DNA of 43,023 nt from Thermosinus carboxydivorans Nor1 (GTDB lineage Bacteria; Bacillota; Negativicutes; Sporomusales; Thermosinaceae), in contig NZ_AAWL01000009.1 of NCBI RefSeq assembly GCF_000169155.1, positions 60,001 to 103,023 of the forward strand. Direction: 5' to 3'. Shown in pieces: positions 41,773-43,023 of the stretch. Each line of letters starts with the position of its first letter. The stretch's first letter is position 1. The notes under the pieces were generated by a model. The model was not told where the DNA came from. It searched no databases and was given only the letters and a program-made list of their open reading frames with translations. A program made the translations under genes and the position numbers.

Positions 41773-42300
41773 GTGATTAACATTGAAGCTAACCGTCGTT
41801 GGGTATATTGGACGTGTGTAGCGCTGGCGGTGGTAATTGCGGTTGTCGCCTGGGCATATCTGCACAAGCCGCCGCCAGTCACCGTTATGGCGCAAGAAGA
41901 GGTGCGGGACCCGGTGCAGGTGGCGCAAAAAATAGACGTGCCGCAGTCTGTCGCCCGGGAGATTGTCCGCGAGGTGCAGGTTGTCACGCAGACACCGCCG
42001 GCCGCGACGTATACGGTGCAGGCAACGGATACGAAAAAAGCTGCCCAGATGGTTGAGCAGCAGATAAAACTTGACAAAGCACCGGTCTCGTTGCCGCCGG
42101 CGGATAAAACGATTGTGACGCCGCGCGAGCAAAAGGTGGACGTGTACCGTATTACGCTTGACAAACCGCGCGCGGTCGGGGTGTACGCCAGCACAGAGAG
42201 TGTCGGCATTATGGCGCAGTACAAAAACATAATAGTATTCGGCGGACCCAAATACCAGGGTGGATATGAGATAGGGGCCGCCTACATGATTAGGTGGTAA
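41773..42300 (+). CDS. Membrane-anchored last prophage protein, possible spanin-like
   Basis: 175 aa from a GTG preceded by AAGGGGGTAATG. One N-terminal transmembrane helix (YWTCVALAVVIAVVAWAYL), a Pro-rich start outside, a stretch rich in Val/Gln/Thr (REIVREVQVVTQTPPAAT), and a beta-rich C-terminus (VGVYASTESVGIMAQY, IVFGGPKYQGGYEIGAAYMI). Located right after lysis genes, so it could act on the envelope, e.g. as an inner-membrane spanin subunit if the host is diderm. No family is recognised and no embedded Rz1-type lipoprotein gene is visible. Confidence 0.55.
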   Translation: MINIEANRRWVYWTCVALAVVIAVVAWAYLHKPPPVTVMAQEEVRDPVQVAQKIDVPQSVAREIVREVQVVTQTPPAATYTVQATDTKKAAQMVEQQIKLDKAPVSLPPADKTIVTPREQKVDVYRITLDKPRAVGVYASTESVGIMAQYKNIIVFGGPKYQGGYEIGAAYMIRW

Positions 42301-42302
42301 TT

Positions 42303-42328
42303 GCCGCTCCGAAAGGGGCGGCTTTTTT
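42303..42328 (+). terminator. Terminator of the late operon
   Basis: Eight-base stem (GCCGCTCC / GGGGCGGC, one G-U) with a GAAA loop and a T6 run, three bases after the last gene. It protects the neighbouring DNA from late transcription. Confidence 0.9.
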
Positions 42329-42343
42329 CTATTATTGTAACCA

Positions 42344-42382
42344 AATCATATGCAATACTTAGGTACAACAATAGAAAGTGCC
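42344..42382. other. Right attachment region (attR or internal attP of a tandem prophage)
   Basis: Begins where identity with the left prophage end starts. The junction carries the prophage right end (CTATTATTGTAACC) on one side and a recombinase end on the other, the arrangement of an intact attP. A simple single prophage would have host sequence here. Confidence 0.6.
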
Positions 42383-43023
42383 TCAAAACCTTATTTTATA
42401 TAGCGTCTCGCCGTTTTCAGAGCGCTCTGCGGTGACGGTTATGCCCAGGCGCAGGATTATGCGGCGGCGCTCTTCGAAGGTGTTTGCCTCGAAAACTTCT
42501 GTCGGCGAAACGTCGCTTTCCTTGGCGGCCGGCTCTGGTGCAGATAATATTGCCTGGGCCGCGTTGATGTCGCTGTTGAGCTTTTGCAGTTCTTTTTCGG
42601 CCACTTCCAGGTCGATTGTTCCGTCCGTTACCCACTTTAGAATAGCCGCCTGCCTGGCTTTCAGTTTTTTTAGCCTTGCCTCGGCCCGGGCCTTTTCTTT
42701 GCCGGCGTCACTGGTTTTATTTCTGTCACGGCGAATTCCGCCACTCTTTTTAAACATGTTCACTATTTCCTGCCAGACGGCTTCATCGAGTTCCTGGGAC
42801 GGCACACAACGGCGGTTGTCGCACTCGTACGCATTGACGTATGCACTGCACACGTAGTAAGCGTAGTCTTTATTGTTGCGCTTGGGGAAGCGTGTACCGC
42901 GCATGGCATAGCCGCACTTTGGACACTTGATAATGCCTGACAGTAGATACTCAAATTTGGTGTTTCGCTTTGCAGTGACTTTGTTCTGTCGACGGACTTC
43001 GGCTGCCTTCTGAAACGTCTCTT
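42383..43023 (-). CDS. Large serine recombinase, C-terminal part (5' end outside window)
   Basis: 213 C-terminal codons (stop included), protein-identical to the recombinase at 4721-6154 over this stretch: zinc ribbon CPKCGYAM and CSAYVNAYECDNRRC, then the coiled coil. Two third-position DNA differences show it is a separate copy that has diverged silently, not the same sequence assembled twice. It most likely belongs to a second related prophage in tandem. Confidence 0.9.
   Translation of the reverse strand, partial: ETFQKAAEVRRQNKVTAKRNTKFEYLLSGIIKCPKCGYAMRGTRFPKRNNKDYAYYVCSAYVNAYECDNRRCVPSQELDEAVWQEIVNMFKKSGGIRRDRNKTSDAGKEKARAEARLKKLKARQAAILKWVTDGTIDLEVAEKELQKLNSDINAAQAILSAPEPAAKESDVSPTEVFEANTFEERRRIILRLGITVTAERSENGETLYKIRF

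Larger units (their letters stand above)
42344..43023. repeat. Long direct repeat, right copy
   Basis: Right partner of 4682-5361; runs to the window edge. Differences at 42851 and 42881 are described under the left copy. Confidence 0.95.

Noticed and set aside
41799-42056. Embedded out-of-frame ORF in the last gene as Rz1-like lipoprotein
   Set aside because: No signal peptide or lipobox; Gly/Ala/Arg-rich shadow composition.
42383-42904. Reading the right-edge recombinase fragment as a complete 173-aa gene
   Set aside because: The frame stays open to the window edge and matches the middle of a 477-aa protein, so it is a partial gene.

Overview
This window is a chromosomal segment of a low-to-mid GC Bacillota bacterium carrying one nearly complete prophage. 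The fructose-bisphosphate aldolase and rRNA are Bacillota-like, and my impression from the aldolase is a diderm Negativicutes/Sporomusaceae-type host. I infer that by recognition only; no alignment was run. The left end starts inside a 23S rRNA gene and the right end stops inside a repeated recombinase gene, as expected for a draft contig broken at repeats at both ends.

Host part (1-4681): 3' two-thirds of 23S rRNA, 5S rRNA with terminator, then leftward genes: class II aldolase (fba), an RluA-family pseudouridine synthase, and a small membrane protein whose 5' end coincides with the prophage junction.

Prophage (about 4682-42343, 37.7 kb): a podovirus-type temperate phage. Leftward lysogeny module: large serine recombinase, an AT-rich membrane protein (candidate exclusion gene), and a LexA-like CI repressor. 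A divergent promoter/operator region separates this from the rightward early module: Cro, many tiny zinc-knuckle and HTH ORFs, a frameshifted Gp157, a recombination-type protein, a highly structured non-coding region, a phage metallopeptidase, a replication protein split by a frame change, DnaB helicase, MazG-like protein, SSB, RusA, a Gp37/Gp68-like protein and an ArpU-like late regulator. A leftward five-gene island (18897-21049) with its own palindrome-rich control region interrupts the layout. It includes a LAGLIDADG-like protein lacking catalytic acids.

Late module (21335-42300): small terminase; large terminase interrupted in its Walker A motif by a 373-aa intein with class 3 (WCT) features and a LAGLIDADG endonuclease; P22-like portal; scaffold; N4-gp56-type capsid; adaptor; two collar-type tail fibres flanking a tail hub/stabilisation protein; ejection proteins, including a ~1814-aa protein with lytic transglycosylase and zincin motifs; then XhlA-like protein, holin and glucosaminidase-type endolysin, a small protein resembling the C-terminus of anaerobic ribonucleotide reductase, and a membrane-anchored last protein that might act in envelope disruption.

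The right edge (42344-43023) repeats the left prophage end (recombinase 3' end) with two synonymous differences, pointing to a second, related prophage in tandem or another copy of the element.

Most notable points: the class 3 intein in TerL, the structured RNA at 11865-12232, the non-stop LAGLIDADG-like ORF, the tandem recombinase repeat, the NrdD-like mini-protein, a 28-bp exact repeat shared by terminase and scaffold genes, and micro-ORFs behind the capsid gene.
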